Assembly (NCBI GenBank): GCA_035582835.1
Contig: JAYKAV010002810.1
Location: 538,129 to 602,128 of the forward strand
Direction: 5' to 3'
Length of the DNA stretch: 64,000 nt
Source of the DNA: Phoebastria nigripes
Taxonomy: Eukaryota > Chordata > Aves > Procellariiformes > Diomedeidae
Below, piece by piece: positions 1-11,665 of this stretch. How positions within the stretch are numbered: the first letter of the stretch is position 1; the number at the start of each line of letters is the position of its first letter. Both the position numbers and the translations under genes were made by a program. The notes below the pieces were generated by a model. It did not search any database, was not told where the DNA came from, and saw only the letters and a list, made by a program, of their open reading frames with translations.

Positions 1-1494
1 GCTAAGCCATAGCGTATCTTTGGATGAGCAGCTTGTTCTGAGTTATTGCATTTGCATGTATAATTTAAACACGCTATATTAAGCCCNAAATAATATTTAT
101 TGTCCTGCTGGCATTTCTAATCTGGATATTCCAGTACTCCCAAGGAGACTTCATAACACGCGTATAAAACTTCCATCAGGTGTGGCCCCACCAACTTTCC
201 TCCCCCCAGACAAGCAGCAGAAAACAAACACCTTTTTCATTTGTNTTCACATACCTGGCAAGCTGTCCAAACCCTCTGACAGACCTTACAGGTTTGAACC
301 AGAGGTTTGGGCTTTTTAACTATACTGCCAACAGAAACGTGTGCGCGGCGGGAATTTTCCACAGAGCCCCGTCCTGAGCGCCACGGACACACCAGTGCCA
401 CCCGTGCCACCGACAGCAACAGCACAAGGCTGTCCCAGCTCCGTAGTCCTCGGCCAGGGCTACTTTTACGTTTCGGCTTTCATGCAATTAGCAAGAAGCC
501 GAAATCCAGTCGCGCACCGTTACATAGCCAAGAATAGCGCTTCCAGCAGAAGGTTTTTTCCTAAATTGCTCTTATCACCATCCCATGAGCTCTGCATTAG
601 TTCAGACTCAGTGGGCATTTCAAAAAGGCCTGTGACACCAGCCTGGGTACAGAAAGGCTAAAAACAGGACCTTCATATACATCAGAAGTTGGAAGGTTAC
701 AAATATTTTCCAACGGCCTCAGACCCAAAACCTATGCAAATCTGCATCGAAAGAAAGGATCTCTGAAACGTACTATAAAAAAAANAAACAAACAAACCAC
801 GGACCATATCGGTGAGAAGGAGGAAAAGAGTTTCAGCGAGGAAACAAGAACAGAGGAATTACTATGTTTACAGTTCAATTAATGGGACCTTATCAAAAGC
901 CTGTTTGCTTTCTTTTTTTTTTTTTTTTTTGACACCTATTACACAAACACACCCCCTTAATGCCTCCCCAGCTAACAGCCTGGTGCACACATCTTAAGCG
1001 TCTCCACAATTCAGAAGAGGCAGCGAGCTGCTTCCGAAGCAGTCCCTCCACCGGACGGCATGTCGGAACAAAGCGCTCGGGTGATGGATGTCGGCAGGGT
1101 TCGTAAATCCCATTTCTGCAGCTCGACCTCAGCCGGGAGGCAGCATCTAACGCCGTAACAAACTCCGCATGCTGCCACTCCGCAGAGCGGGGATCCCACC
1201 TGGGCAGGGGGCTTCACGCCTCTCCTCTCGTCTGGTTAAAAAAATTAAAGCCGTTTTCTAAAAACCCAGCGAGATGTCTAGCACTTAATGACAACACCGA
1301 GTTACCGCNTATCTTCTCCGCTAACTGCCAGCGTAAGGAAGGGGCGGGGGGGGAGAAATCAACCAAAAAAAAAGAACCCAACCCAAAACCAACACCTAAC
1401 CTCCACCAAAAACAAAGGACCCCCACCAAAACCCCGTCTGTAAGTTATCTGGATTTACTTGCTCACGAAGCACAAGGATAACCCTCCTCCGCTC
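1..1494. other. Left flank of the CpG island, non-coding
   Basis: No supported exon. A consensus POU octamer ATTTGCAT lies at 50-57 in an AT-rich stretch that also has TAATTTAAAC. A T-tract lies at 913-930 and a GC-box-like GGGGCGGGGG at 1341-1350. If the gene is on the minus strand this is the start of its first intron. If it is on the plus strand this is the proximal upstream region. Confidence 0.6.
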
Positions 1495-1615
1495 GAAACA
1501 ACGCTGATGCGATGCAGGCGCAACCCCGCCGGCTTTCAAAGTAACCTTCGCGCCCCGCCACCCTCCCGGGAGGCGGCNGGGAGCGGGCGGCCCCGCGCAC
1601 GTTTCGGCGGATCAC

Positions 1616-1628
1616 CTGGACCTCGCAT
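1616..1628 (-). other. Alternative minus-strand start codon and splice donor
   Basis: On the minus strand an ATG at 1628-1626 with G at -3 is followed by three codons and then CAG/GTGATC, a reasonable donor (exon end 1616). This would give a very short coding contribution (Met-Arg-Gly-Pro) split by an intron, an arrangement known for several vertebrate genes. It competes with the donor at 2002. Neither can be confirmed without transcript data. Confidence 0.15.
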
Positions 1629-2001
1629 CGCGCCTGGCTTCGCCCTCCCCGCAGGGGGACGGGCGCCGCGGGGGGAGCGCCGGGCGGCGGAGCCGGGCAG
1701 CGGCCGCAGCGGCGGCGGCAGCGGAGCCCCGCTCTGCCCGCAGCGAGCCGTGCGCGGCGGGGCCAGGCAGGGCAGGCGGTTACGAAACCCCCGCGTCTCC
1801 CCCTCGCCCGGGCGGGAGGGAGGCGTGGCGGGGGGCATCCGCGCCCGCGGCGGCCCCGCTCCCCGCCGCCGCGCCGGCAAGGGGCGGAGGGAAAGGCGGC
1901 CCCGCCGCCGTATCCACCGCACACCAGCATCGCCCGCCGCCCCCCACGAGGGGCCCGGCTGGGAGGGGAGCCCCGCCGGCGGGGAGGGGGCGCCCACTGA
2001 C

Positions 2002-2430
2002 CTTGCCGCCGGCCGCCGCCGCCACCGTGGTGCCCGCGGGGTGGCAGCCCCGCGCCCGCNNNNNNNNNNNNNNNNNNNNNNNNNNNNNNNNNNNNNNNNN
2101 NNNNNNNNNNNNNNNNNNNNNNNNNNNNNNNNNNNNNNNNNNNNNNNNNNNNNNNNNNNNNNNNNNNNNNNNNNNNNNNNNNNNCGGACCCCCGTGGGCC
2201 CCACCCCAGGCCGGGCCGGCCACGACTCTGTCGTGGCCGCGGCGGGGAAGGGGGGAGCGCGGCTGCCCGGCGGAGAGCGGCGGGGCCCGGACCCCCCGCC
2301 GCGCCGGGCGGGGAGAGGCGGCAGCTCGGGGCGCCCCGCTNGTCCCTGCAACAGCAGCGGCAGCCGCGGGCACCCCCAGCCCTGCCCGGCCCCGCCAGCG
2401 GGGAGGGGGAAGATGCGGCGCTCGGGGGGC
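2002..2430 (-). other. Candidate first exon (minus strand), partly in gap
   Basis: Read on the minus strand, a GC-rich segment ends in AAG followed by GTCAGT, a possible splice donor with the exon's last base at 2002. One frame before the donor reads AGTTVAAAAGGK, a low-complexity alanine/glycine-rich end of the type seen at many transcription-factor N termini, but I match it to no known protein. No ATG exists on the minus strand between 2002 and 2059 or between 2185 and 2480, so a start codon would have to lie in the 2060-2184 gap, or the exon is 5' untranslated. The C at donor position +3 is unusual and weakens the call. The right boundary is a guess based on the TTTTAAAA at 2459-2466. Confidence 0.25.
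2060..2184. other. Assembly gap of 125 N inside the CpG island
   Basis: A continuous run of N interrupts the most GC-rich part of the island. Such gaps are typical of GC-rich avian first exons in short-read or Sanger drafts. Any protein translated across it is not real sequence. A start codon and part of the first exon may be missing here. Confidence 0.98.
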
Positions 2431-2500
2431 TCCTCTGTGCTTGGGAAGGGCTCTGCGGTTTTAAAACGCAGCTTGTTCTGCCTCTCGGCACAGGGTGAGG

Positions 2501-5500
2501 GATAACCGCACCCGAGTGTGTCTTCCTTGGTGCGGCTGGCAAAGCAGCGCACGTCCTGNGCACCCACCAAAGCCGCCTCCACGAGGTACACGGGGCTGTT
2601 ACGGACCCCATGCAAGGCAAGTTCCCAAGTAACNGGTGCCTTGAGCCTTGAAGACCTTCAATCCCAGTTGGAGGCTGAGAGTTGTATTACTGGTGCACGT
2701 TAAAGTAAGTAATAGGTACATGTGGCAGGTTGTCTTACCATAGCAGACCCAAGGTGGGCTAGGGAATAAGGCCTCCCTTTTATTCATTGCACCAAGGCCT
2801 ATGTCTGCTACAGAGCCCAGGACCACGGACTCGTTTCTGCACTGCCTGCAGAGAAAACAATCCTATTTACATCAGCAANAGAACAAAAAATGCGTATGTA
2901 CCTCCTAGTGTCTCACATGGGATCAGTAATGGCAAGCAGCAAGAGCTACAAATGGCAAGGGCAGACAAGCATCCTTCCACTCCTCATTGCCTCATCTTTC
3001 TGCAAGGCCAGTGTTGTTTTGGGGCAAACAGTTGCAAGTAGTGTGAAAGCAGACCTGCAGGTTATCCGGGTGCTGGTTTTGGTTAGAACAGCCCTCTCCT
3101 CCCCAGCTCCTACAGCTCCACACTGAAGGCACTGACTGTGGAGGAGTAAAACCTCAGTAATCAGAAAAATAAATCATTTTCACAAAAGTCTACTTGGTTT
3201 CCTCCCTTTCCTTCTCCCCCCCTCCTCTGCATTGGGGCTAATTGCAGAGCAGGGTCTGCAGCAAGCTGGGCTTACCACTGGGGAGAGTCTATAGTGCATT
3301 CACCAGTACAACTCCAGGTTCTGCCATAAATATTTAAAACTCAATTACCACTCTCAGAATGAACGTTCAAAGCAGGTTTTCACATCCCACAGTGTTTCTT
3401 GGTTCAAACCTTCCTAATCAAATAATTGAGATAAGACAGGAGAAGTCAAATAGGCCAAATTCAGCCACCAGTTTGGGCCTGGTTCCCCCCTCATGTCTAC
3501 CTCCAAACTATTAGTCACTACCATCCCTGACCTCCCAAGACATACTTTACACCACAAACATAATTTTAGCATGTGCAGCTGACTTTCACTTCTCCGCTGA
3601 GAGGCTAGAAGGACCATGCGAAAGATTTCGCTGCTCCCCGCCTTCCCCACCACCATCCGGCTGACCCGTCTGAGAGCAAATGCCCGAGTTGCTTCTCTCC
3701 AGGCTTCCTTTAGCTGGGCAGGGGTTGGGGGCCGCCTGCCATCCCCCCCTCCGCTCTCGGGGACGGGCTGTGACCCACAGCACCCACTGTGACGCATGCC
3801 TTCCCACCCCAGCCACTCGAGGTTCTCCAGGCTTTGTTCAGAAGAAGCCTTTGAGATGCCGGGGAGGGGGGGGTGCATGGTTGTTTTTACAATTTAAGGA
3901 GATCCTTANGCCAAATTCACATCGAGTATTTGTGTAACATCCTGTTTTTGAAGAGACACGCCAAGTTTGGGAGGCACAGCTCCTTATGTGCCTCTGTGCG
4001 CCAAGTCCCTACCATTCCCTAGGTCAGTTCCCCCCTTTCCTCCTTAGAAAACAAGTGGCAGCTCATGCCCACAAGCAGTGCTACGGTACCAGATCTCCAT
4101 GGACACAAGAGAGGAAAATTCATTACAAAATGGAAACAAATGTCCCTCCGACTGAGCGCCGGCCAGCACTGCTGCAAATGATGTCCGCCAAAGAGGCCAG
4201 GGACTACACAGATGTAGAGAAAGATAACCTGCTCGCTGAGACGGATCCCGCAAGGCAGTGTTGAAGAGCATTGGCACGATGACTTTGTTAATTCTATTGC
4301 TATTGTTGCTGCTGTGGTTTTATCATTGCAGCAGAGTTTAGACAGCCCAGCTGAGAGTAAGACACCGCCATACACCCCCATCCGGGTTAAGTGGGCAGCA
4401 AAGAATTAAGTATTTCTGCTCCTGCATGCAAATACAAGGTCCTGATCCTGAAGGGGCTAGCACACACGCTTAGATTTTTGCATCTGACTCCCTCTACTGA
4501 ATGGATTAAAGTTAACGTATGCACACAGCTCCTGGCAGAAGTGCTGCCAGAGAGATGCTACAGAGAAGGGGAAAGGGAAAGGAAGCGTAATTACTCCCAG
4601 GAGGATTCATGCACTGCCACTGCTGTCCCCCAGGCAGCACCTGTTATGAGAAGAAGAGTCTTTAAATCTCTAGGGAAGAAATCTTGAAAAGCTCCCAGCA
4701 ATAGGCTCGAAATAAAGGAAGGGAAATAGATTTCAGTTTCAGATTGCTCCATACGGTTTATTTCAATAAAATTNTTTTCACCAGGACGCGGATTTGTAAA
4801 AGGCAGCAAGTTCTTTGGCACTGCCCTTTTCAGCGCCTACCTGATAAAAATGGTGTAAAAAGGCTCATCCAGCACCAGGGGCGTGGAAGGACAGACGGAA
4901 GGACAGCCCCACACTCTGCCTTGCAAAGGCAGCTGTGCTCTGCTGCCCTTTGCTATTCTCTCACCAGTTTGGTTGGATTGAGGGACCTTTTTTTTTCCAT
5001 CTGGATTTTTCTAACAATTTTTATAAGCACATCATACGTAACAGTCAATTAGAGCACATTGCTCTCGGACACATTCACTCAAGCACAGCTCGTTCTGGGG
5101 AGGTGGAGTCTCCCATCATTCGCAGGGGTAACAGCAGTAATCCCTACAAGTGCTGGGATAGCACTGGGACACCATAACAAAGGCAACTAACTCCTAGTTT
5201 CTCCGTTACGATCACCTAAGGGACCTCTAATAGGCAGTATCTTTATAAGACCTCAGTGTCAAACTTCCAACTCCAGGAGCGAGTCACCAAATAATCATAA
5301 AACTGAATTGAAGCTTGCGAGCGTTTTAAAAATAATCAGCACATGGGGGATCCATTCCTTTTCATTTCTGAGCCCACAGTGGAGACTTAAATCATATTCC
5401 CAAGGTTTATTCTGTTACTAAGAGGCCTGGGAACTTTTTTTAGCCTAGTTTCCTAGAGAAACAAAGTTTATATCATCATGCTGTCTGTGTATCTTCCTGT

Positions 5501-6885
5501 CTTCCTGTTTTCCTTCAGCTGCTTTTGAAACCGTTGGCCAAGCTGTCAGAGGAGGAGAAATCAGGGACAGTAATGTCCCGACTTTTTTTTTTTTTTCTTT
5601 TTTTAAATCACTAACGGGACAGAGGAAAGAAACTTCTTCGACCCCCCCCCAAGCAAGAGGCAGGGAGAGCTCAGCTCTCCTCCATTCAGTCCGGCAGCCA
5701 GCGAGCGCATGTGCGTGAGACAGCAGTACCTAACCAAACTTCGTAATATCCCCTGCTCACCTAACATCTTTCAATGGAAAAAAATGAAGCCTTCGACAGT
5801 CTCAGACGTCTGGGACCCATGGGAAAAAATTACATTCACCATTAAAATTGCTACTGAGTCAGGGCCTGTCAAACTTCACGCCTTGCGCAAAAGCTTCGCT
5901 GAAGACTGTTGCCTAAAACTGCGAGGCAAAAGTACAGCCCATGGAGATTAAAAAGGCACCTATCGGTGGAAACAGGTTNGAGCCCCATTGATCACAGGTA
6001 ATTGTCACTCTTCATATTGATACCCTGTGATAAAATTATGATGAACATTTTGGCTCATCAAAATCTGACAGGCTCGTACACATTCCCTTGCTCTCTTCCA
6101 TAAAACACTGTTTTATTGCATGCTTTAAAATATTCAGCAGAGTGAGTATTTTTACAGATTGCTAACCTGAAAATGGGCACCTAAAAAGGCCACATATTTG
6201 TGGTAACTCAGTTTAATAAATTGCTTCGAACCCCCAGACTCTCTCTCTCTCCAAAAAAAAAATTCTCAAGTTAGGAGGAGAGCCTTTGCCCCTGTGCTAA
6301 CATTAAAGGCTTTAAGCAGGAGAAGATGGTCAGTGTGCTTACCGTAGAAGAGCAACAGATTCTGTATTCACGTGCATGCCATTAGCCCACTTTTTGTCCT
6401 TGGGTTGGGTACAGAAATTTGACAAATAATTTTCTCCTGTGGTAGTTTGTAAATGCTCAACTATAACCTTAAAAACGAAGGTGCATTGGCATCTTTAGGT
6501 ACAAAACGTAAGGAAGTTGCTCCTTCAGTGTCGGCCAGCTGCCTTTACAACCAAAGGGGAGATGTCCCAGGAGGTGATTCAGAGCAGGAATACGGCTCGG
6601 ATACTCTGAGTCACCTTCTGCCTGGGCTAATCTCCCTCCACAGACAAGACAGGGGAAAAAGCTTCCTGCACTGAAGTTTAGTGCCCAAAGATAGGCAGCG
6701 CAAATAGCCCCCTGAGGCTCCCAATCCAGGAGAGCGCTCGGGCGTGCTGATACATCCCTTTGCCTCCCTTAAAGCGGTGGCCCAGCCTAAACCAGCCTCA
6801 GGGAGCCACCTCAGAGGAGCCACCAACCCTGTGTCCCACCAACCGGGAGCTGCTCCCCAGCCACCAGCCCACCTCGGCACAGCAT
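2501..6885. other. Non-coding flank right of the CpG island
   Basis: No convincing exon on either strand. The sequence falls from moderate GC near 3.6-3.8 kb to AT-rich. It holds a T-tract (5584-5605) and a short C-run near 5642. Short open frames overlap on opposite strands and have no recognisable domains. The most conserved-looking stretch is 5975-6240, listed separately. Confidence 0.55.
5975..6240. promoter_or_regulatory. Possible conserved non-coding element
   Basis: An AT-rich, non-repetitive block with GGTAATTGTC, ATTGATACC and TTTATTGCATGC motifs of the homeodomain and POU type. It has no open frame and no repeat signature. The call rests only on motif texture, so it is a weak inference. 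Confidence 0.25.
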
Positions 6886-7000
6886 GGCTGAGGTGGGAAG
6901 GGACCTCTGGAGATCCTCCTATCCAACCCCCTGCTCAAAGCAGGGTCAGCGACAGCAGGGCGCTCAGGGCTGTCTCCTGCTGGGTTTTGAACATTTACTG
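6886..7000 (-). mobile_element. CR1 LINE 3'-end fragment (antisense)
   Basis: The run AGGTGGGAAGGGACCTCTGG, followed by AGATCCTCCTATCCAACC, CCCTGCTCAAAGCAGGGTCAG and a degenerate GGGTTTTGAA segment, matches the familiar antisense 3' untranslated end of avian CR1. CR1 is the dominant non-LTR retrotransposon of birds and is usually 5'-truncated, as here. The terminal short repeats are lost. The copy is diverged but easily recognised. Confidence 0.9.
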
Positions 7001-7169
7001 CCAGTGCAGAGGGCTGGATAAACACACCAGGGGTGCTACCGCAGTGGTTATTCTCTGTACGGTCCTGGATATTGTCTCTGCTGCTGCAGTTGTCAAGAAA
7101 TGAAAGAGGGGAAAAAAGTGTTTATGAGCTTTGGCAATTATCTGCAGAGCTGCACACTTATCTCCCCTT

Positions 7170-7640
7170 AGCCCATCACAAGGCGATGTTTAGAAAAATA
7201 CACTGATATGAACCAAATCTTGATCCTTTGTTTTTTACTGTACATGAGGACAGAGTCATACCTGTATCTTCTCAATAATTAATAGTTCACTGTATATTAA
7301 ACAAAAGAGTAAACATCTATGTGAAAAATATTCTCACATCGGTGAATTTCAATTATCAAAACTTGATTATTAAAAAAAAAACAAAACAACTCTTCTGTTA
7401 TCCAAAGCAACGTTTAATTTGTTGCTGGGCATTAACTATATTGAAAGTCCATTAGTTAGACAGCCCCTCATTCATCCATGTTAATTCACTCTCCTCCTCT
7501 GAAGTAGCTGAGGTTTAACAGAATTACAGTCCTCATATATAAACACAACACAAATAAATTACATGCAGATATTTCATCATAATTTACTAAGTGCAACAGC
7601 TACTTCATTCACTGTTCAGGACTTGCATACTAGAGCATCG
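7170..7640. promoter_or_regulatory. Possible enhancer-like AT-rich block
   Basis: Dense in TAAT/ATTA core motifs (AATAATTAATAG, AATTATC, TTGATTATT, GTTAATTC), plus a SOX-like CCTTTGTTTT near 7227. It has no coding potential and no transposon signature. Textures like this are common in conserved enhancers of developmental genes, but AT-rich neutral DNA can look the same. Confidence 0.25.
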
Positions 7641-7844
7641 CGATGGCCCTTTGGCACCAGCTCACTACAGAGTAACTACAGATAGTCCTATCGCTGACAA
7701 AAAGCTCCTTTAAAAAGAAAGTTGAGGTTGCAAACACAAGCATTCAAAATTAGAAAACGCCCAAATTAAGGCTGATTGTGCAAGTCCCTGCTGACATAAT
7801 CATACGCTTCAATTACATGAATGCATGCAGCTTTTCACAGCACC

Positions 7845-8190
7845 CTGAGCTCCCCTTCAGCTGTGTAGGATCTCGGCAGCACAACCCCATCATCCCGCTC
7901 CCCACTGCCGACTCCCCCGTCACCTCCCCCTGTGCCACCACCCCAGCTCTGTGTCCCAGTCTCCCTGTGCCTTCACCCCTGGTCTTCAGCCTTGGTGGGC
8001 CACTTTCCACTCTTCAGCACAAGCTCCCCAGTTTTCCTTGCCAGGCTGTTGCCCACATTTCACCCCAGCAGTTTCCAGCCCCAGCTTCCCACCTCAACTC
8101 CCAGACCAGGTTTCTTACAGCGGGGCCCAAGTATCTTCTACACCCCAAGTCCCCAGCCTCAATCTTTCTCTCTAGGCTGCTTTAGTCCAC
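7845..8190. repeat. C/T-rich low-complexity stretch
   Basis: The plus strand is strongly biased to C and T with many CCCC and TCCC runs and few G. It carries stop-poor frames on the plus strand that are a composition effect. No protein family resemblance. Confidence 0.6.
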
Positions 8191-9961
8191 CTATTTATGC
8201 CACCTCCACAAAGAAAGCCTAGGACCCTTCCTCCTCACCGTTTGGGGTCTAGGAGGATGAGGACGCAGAGCACAAGTCTCCGTGGCTGTGCCAGGAGGCA
8301 CCAAGAAGAGCATTACCAGAAACCTCCCCCTCAGTCCCTGCAGCCATAGACCACAGCACAGTCTCCGCAGGCAGAAACATCAAAGAGTTCAGCAGCCAAA
8401 CTTACAAGCCTCTACCGGGTGTGTGCAAACTGCGATTTTCCAAGGGCTTATAACTTGGCCAAATTTGGGTATTTTTCACAGGAGCCACAAAAGATGCATG
8501 CATGAAACTAGGTTTTCAACATAACGTTATCACTGCCCGATCGTGGTTTCCCTTTCCAAAGTGCAATGGTGCTACATCTTCCACAAGAAGCTGTTCTGGG
8601 AAAAGAATTCCTAGAAAGAGCTGAGCAGCCAGAAACATCCCTCCAGAATCAGAACGAGCAGTCATCTGGCACAGAAAATGTTAGCCCAAAAGGTTAAGGT
8701 TTCAACAAGTTACAGAATATGCAAAAAAAGTGGTGCAACTAAACTCAGACATTAATTAAAGCAAACTGAGTAGGAGAAAGGTTATTTTCTCTAGCCTAGC
8801 ACAAGTACCACATATATTACCCTTAGGGTAGTATGAGTCCACAGTTCACATTACAGGCCTTGAGAAGATGAAATCGCACTGTGTAAACACTCTAAACATA
8901 GTTCATTAGGTCTGAACAACCCAGCCGGTTCAGGGTGTTTTATGCCTCTTGACTGGTGTTACAAAACCTATGGTTACCACAGGCAGAACACCCGGCCCGT
9001 GTCCAACAATGAAAGTCCAGCGATCACCAAGACAGGTCCCACCATGTACTTTAGCAGAGAAAATAAAGCGAGGTGTGGAAGTCTCTCTGTTTATGCAGAC
9101 TTGTTTGCTTGACTTGTTTATACTACACATTTGCAAACCACTGGCTTATCTTGCCAGCCCTTACCTGCACGAGAAGCTACACTGAAGCATCCTCAGCTGA
9201 GTAACTTTACTCACATAGTTGTTAACAGGATTAGGACCGAGGGCTGGAATTTCAGCGTCAAATCTGAAGCACGCATGGAAAAACACGCACACTGGGATGT
9301 TTATGTGCTCAGCACTAGCATGGCAGCAAATGTGCTTCATCCTGACACTTCCTGAAAATGACATCATTTATAATTAACACTATAGCTGCAGATTCACCCC
9401 ATTTGAAATGAATAAAGTAACAAAGCTCTTTAGGAAATCCCATGGATTTCCTGGCCTAGGCAGTATGGCTAGTTAAGTACATGAAGTAAATACGGTTTTT
9501 TATTGGGGTTTCTGAAAATGAGAGCGCCCTGTCTATGCCTCAGCAGAGGGGATGGCATTGCTGGTGGCTGGGAGGTACATAAAAAACAATGCTGTTCCTG
9601 CGAGAGGTGCCTGATGGGGCTGCCCTGGCTAAGGCAATCCTTGCATGGCAGTCTCTCATTCAGGGCCTCATCCTGCAGTCCTTGCACCTCTGGAAGAAAC
9701 TTGGGGGATTTCAGCAGTGTCTAATTTGAAGACTACTCATGCAAGCAAATGTCTTCAGGACTAAACCCGCCGAGGCAAGGGCATTCAAACCTACATCAGC
9801 ACGTATCGAGTCCGGTGGACTGCAGTTGCTGCTGTATGTCCTTATGGGCTTTCCCCCTCTTGCCCTGCTGAAAACAAGATGATGCTGAGAGCATTTCGGA
9901 CCTCGCTGGCTAGAAAGCCATTGCGGCTGCAGCGGTGCAGACACCCTTGCTGGTAGGGGTC

Positions 9962-10019
9962 CTACCGCTGCGGCCCCCACTAATACGGCAGAGCCATATC
10001 CGCTCTACCGCAGCGGTGG
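9962..10019. repeat. GC-rich inverted repeat (hairpin)
   Basis: CTACCGCTGCGG (9962-9973) pairs with CCGCAGCGGTGG (10008-10019) at 11 of 12 positions across a 34-base loop. A related GCTGCAGCGGTGCAG lies just upstream near 9926-9940. Function unknown. Confidence 0.75.
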
Positions 10020-10739
10020 GAGAGCTCTCTAAAACACTCTGTCTTTTCCCAGCCTCGCTCAGTTAATATGTGTTTTTCCAAACAACCTGCTTATGGTCCA
10101 AGAGGGAATAAGCTTCTTATTAAGCTGATAGATCCATCTCATTAATACTTACTCTCCTAGAGCTCCAGTCAAGTGTGTTCATGTTTTCTAGCACAACGCC
10201 ACTTATATCACACTTAAGATTGCTGCCGGAAAACATGTACAGAGGTTCCTAGTTCAGACTTCTGGGTGCTGAGACTTGCCTGATCCATGTGTCTAACGTC
10301 AGCCCTGTGACATGTCAGCTCTTATACATGCCTCTGATTTAAAAAGAGTTGTTTAAAACCCCTTATTCACGTCGCCCTTAAAGGAGCGCAGACCTCCTTA
10401 GAGATCTGGCCGAAGGGCAAAAAATTGCCCAAGCCTCATTTCTAAAGTCAGATGGGATTTACACCATTTACACTTAAATCACTAGGAAGCTTTCAAAAAA
10501 TTTACTGTGTCACTGTCTGGACTGACAAAAATTACCTGTGAGAAAAGCTTTGCTTTTAAACACCTTTTCAGGCTTGGAAAAGGCCTCCCCTTGCTCAGGG
10601 GAAGAAAGAAAAGGATTAAAGGCCTTATCTTACCTTTCTCAGCTTCCCAACTTTCCCACTGATTATATTGCTCAACAAATCAAATTCTCTGAAGAGGCCA
10701 AAGGGTACGGCTGGGTGTGAGTCTCTTGGGTGAGAGCCT

Positions 10740-10820
10740 TGCAGGGCCACACCAATTCCCATTAAAACGAGCGGAAGAGTTTCCATTGACTACAGTAGGA
10801 TTTGGATGGTCCCTTAAAGA
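10740..10820. mobile_element. Old amniote inverted-repeat element remnant
   Basis: The stretch contains ATTCCCATTAAAACGAGCGG, then GTTTCCATTGACTACAGTAG and GATTTGGATGGTCCCTTA. This fits the widespread amniote hairpin repeat in which CCATTGACTTCAATGG-type halves are followed by a GGATCAGGCCC-type end. The copy is diverged. I cannot assign a family name with certainty. Confidence 0.55.
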
Positions 10821-11299
10821 AGTTGCTAAATATCTCTTAGAGCTGACATCCCAGCCCATCTGTCTGCAAGGAGCGTGCACGTACCGTGTGCGCCAACGGC
10901 AAGGAAAGACATGGAGGAGGGAGTAGATTACGTCTCTCCTCTTTGCAAGGAAGGTTAGCCCGATTCTCACTTACTTCGTCCCAATTTCAGCATTAATAAT
11001 GGACCAACCTGCAAAAGGAGCTCATGGGAGCCTACATGTGAGTTGGAACAAAGCTGCCAGGTTTCTGCCAGGGAGGCTGGGGGGAAGCTGCCCAAGGCAG
11101 AAGGGGGCTTTGGAGAGGGCTTTGTTTAAAGTTGAAGTGCTCAAGACTGTTTTGCGCATTCATCATCCTCAAAGAGAAGTGCTTGGCTGCCCTCCATGGA
11201 GGGAGGGGAGTGCACAGCAATTGGACCCTCAGCAGCTGCCAGGGAAAAATAATCCAGAAGGAACATGAATAAATAAAATACATTTTGCTAGTCCTAATA

Positions 11300-11665
11300 T
11301 TACACTGCTTTCTTCATGCTCTCCCTCCAACGTTTTAATTCCCTTCCAACCATTTTCTGTTTCTCTGCCAGCCTCTATCGTTTTCTATGTTTCTTTCATT
11401 ATTTTTTTCTTCTTCATATTTCTTTCCTCATTTTTTCTTTGAAGAGCAGCATCCTCTGCCCTCTCATTCTCTCTTTCCCATGGTGTCTTCACATGCTCTC
11501 TCCATATTCTGTATCACCTTGTCCATTTTTCAGTTTTTCTCATGGGTTGTTCTCTCCCTGTCTCTCTCCCTTTAAATCCTACACTGCTGTTTTCACCTTA
11601 TCTGCATGTCTTTCCCCTCCATTGCTTAATTTTCTACTCATTTCTCTCTTTCGGTCTTCTTTTAA
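11300..11665. repeat. Polypyrimidine-biased tract
   Basis: About 360 bases in which the plus strand is overwhelmingly T and C, with many CTTTCT, CTCTCC and TTTTTCTTC runs. Open frames rich in Ser, Phe and Leu here are compositional. Such asymmetric tracts can adopt triplex structure or be decayed microsatellites. Confidence 0.7.

Larger units (their letters stand above)
1495..2500. promoter_or_regulatory. CpG island, probable promoter and first exon
   Basis: The interval is strongly GC-rich with CpG at high density, unlike the AT-rich flanks, and has several GC-box-like GGGCGG runs (for example near 1878 and 2305). In birds and other vertebrates such islands normally mark RNA polymerase II promoters of housekeeping or developmental genes. 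A palindromic TTTTAAAA at 2459-2466 could act as a weak TATA-like element in either direction. Direction is unresolved. Minus-strand donors lie at 2002/2001 and 1616/1615, and a plus-strand donor lies at 2494/2495. The 125-base gap in the middle hides part of the presumptive exon. Long open frames on both strands here are expected from GC-rich, stop-poor sequence and do not themselves show coding. Gene identity is unknown. Confidence 0.85.
7001..11299. other. Non-coding interval
   Basis: No supported gene. It contains an AT-rich motif-dense block (7170-7640), a C-rich pyrimidine-biased stretch (7845-8190), an imperfect GC-rich hairpin at 9962-10019 and an old inverted-repeat element remnant (10740-10820), each listed separately. 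Between these I see only unremarkable unique sequence. Confidence 0.55.

Noticed and set aside
2412..2494. Plus-strand start ATG at 2413 leading to the donor after 2494
   Set aside because: The encoded peptide (starting MRRSGGSSVLGKG) matches nothing I know, and the donor alone is too weak to call an exon. Kept only as evidence that direction is open.
1459..2620. Open frames of 350-385 codons on both strands through the CpG island
   Set aside because: They run across 125 N, overlap each other on opposite strands, are Pro/Ala/Arg/Gly-rich as expected of stop-poor GC-rich DNA, and lack domains.
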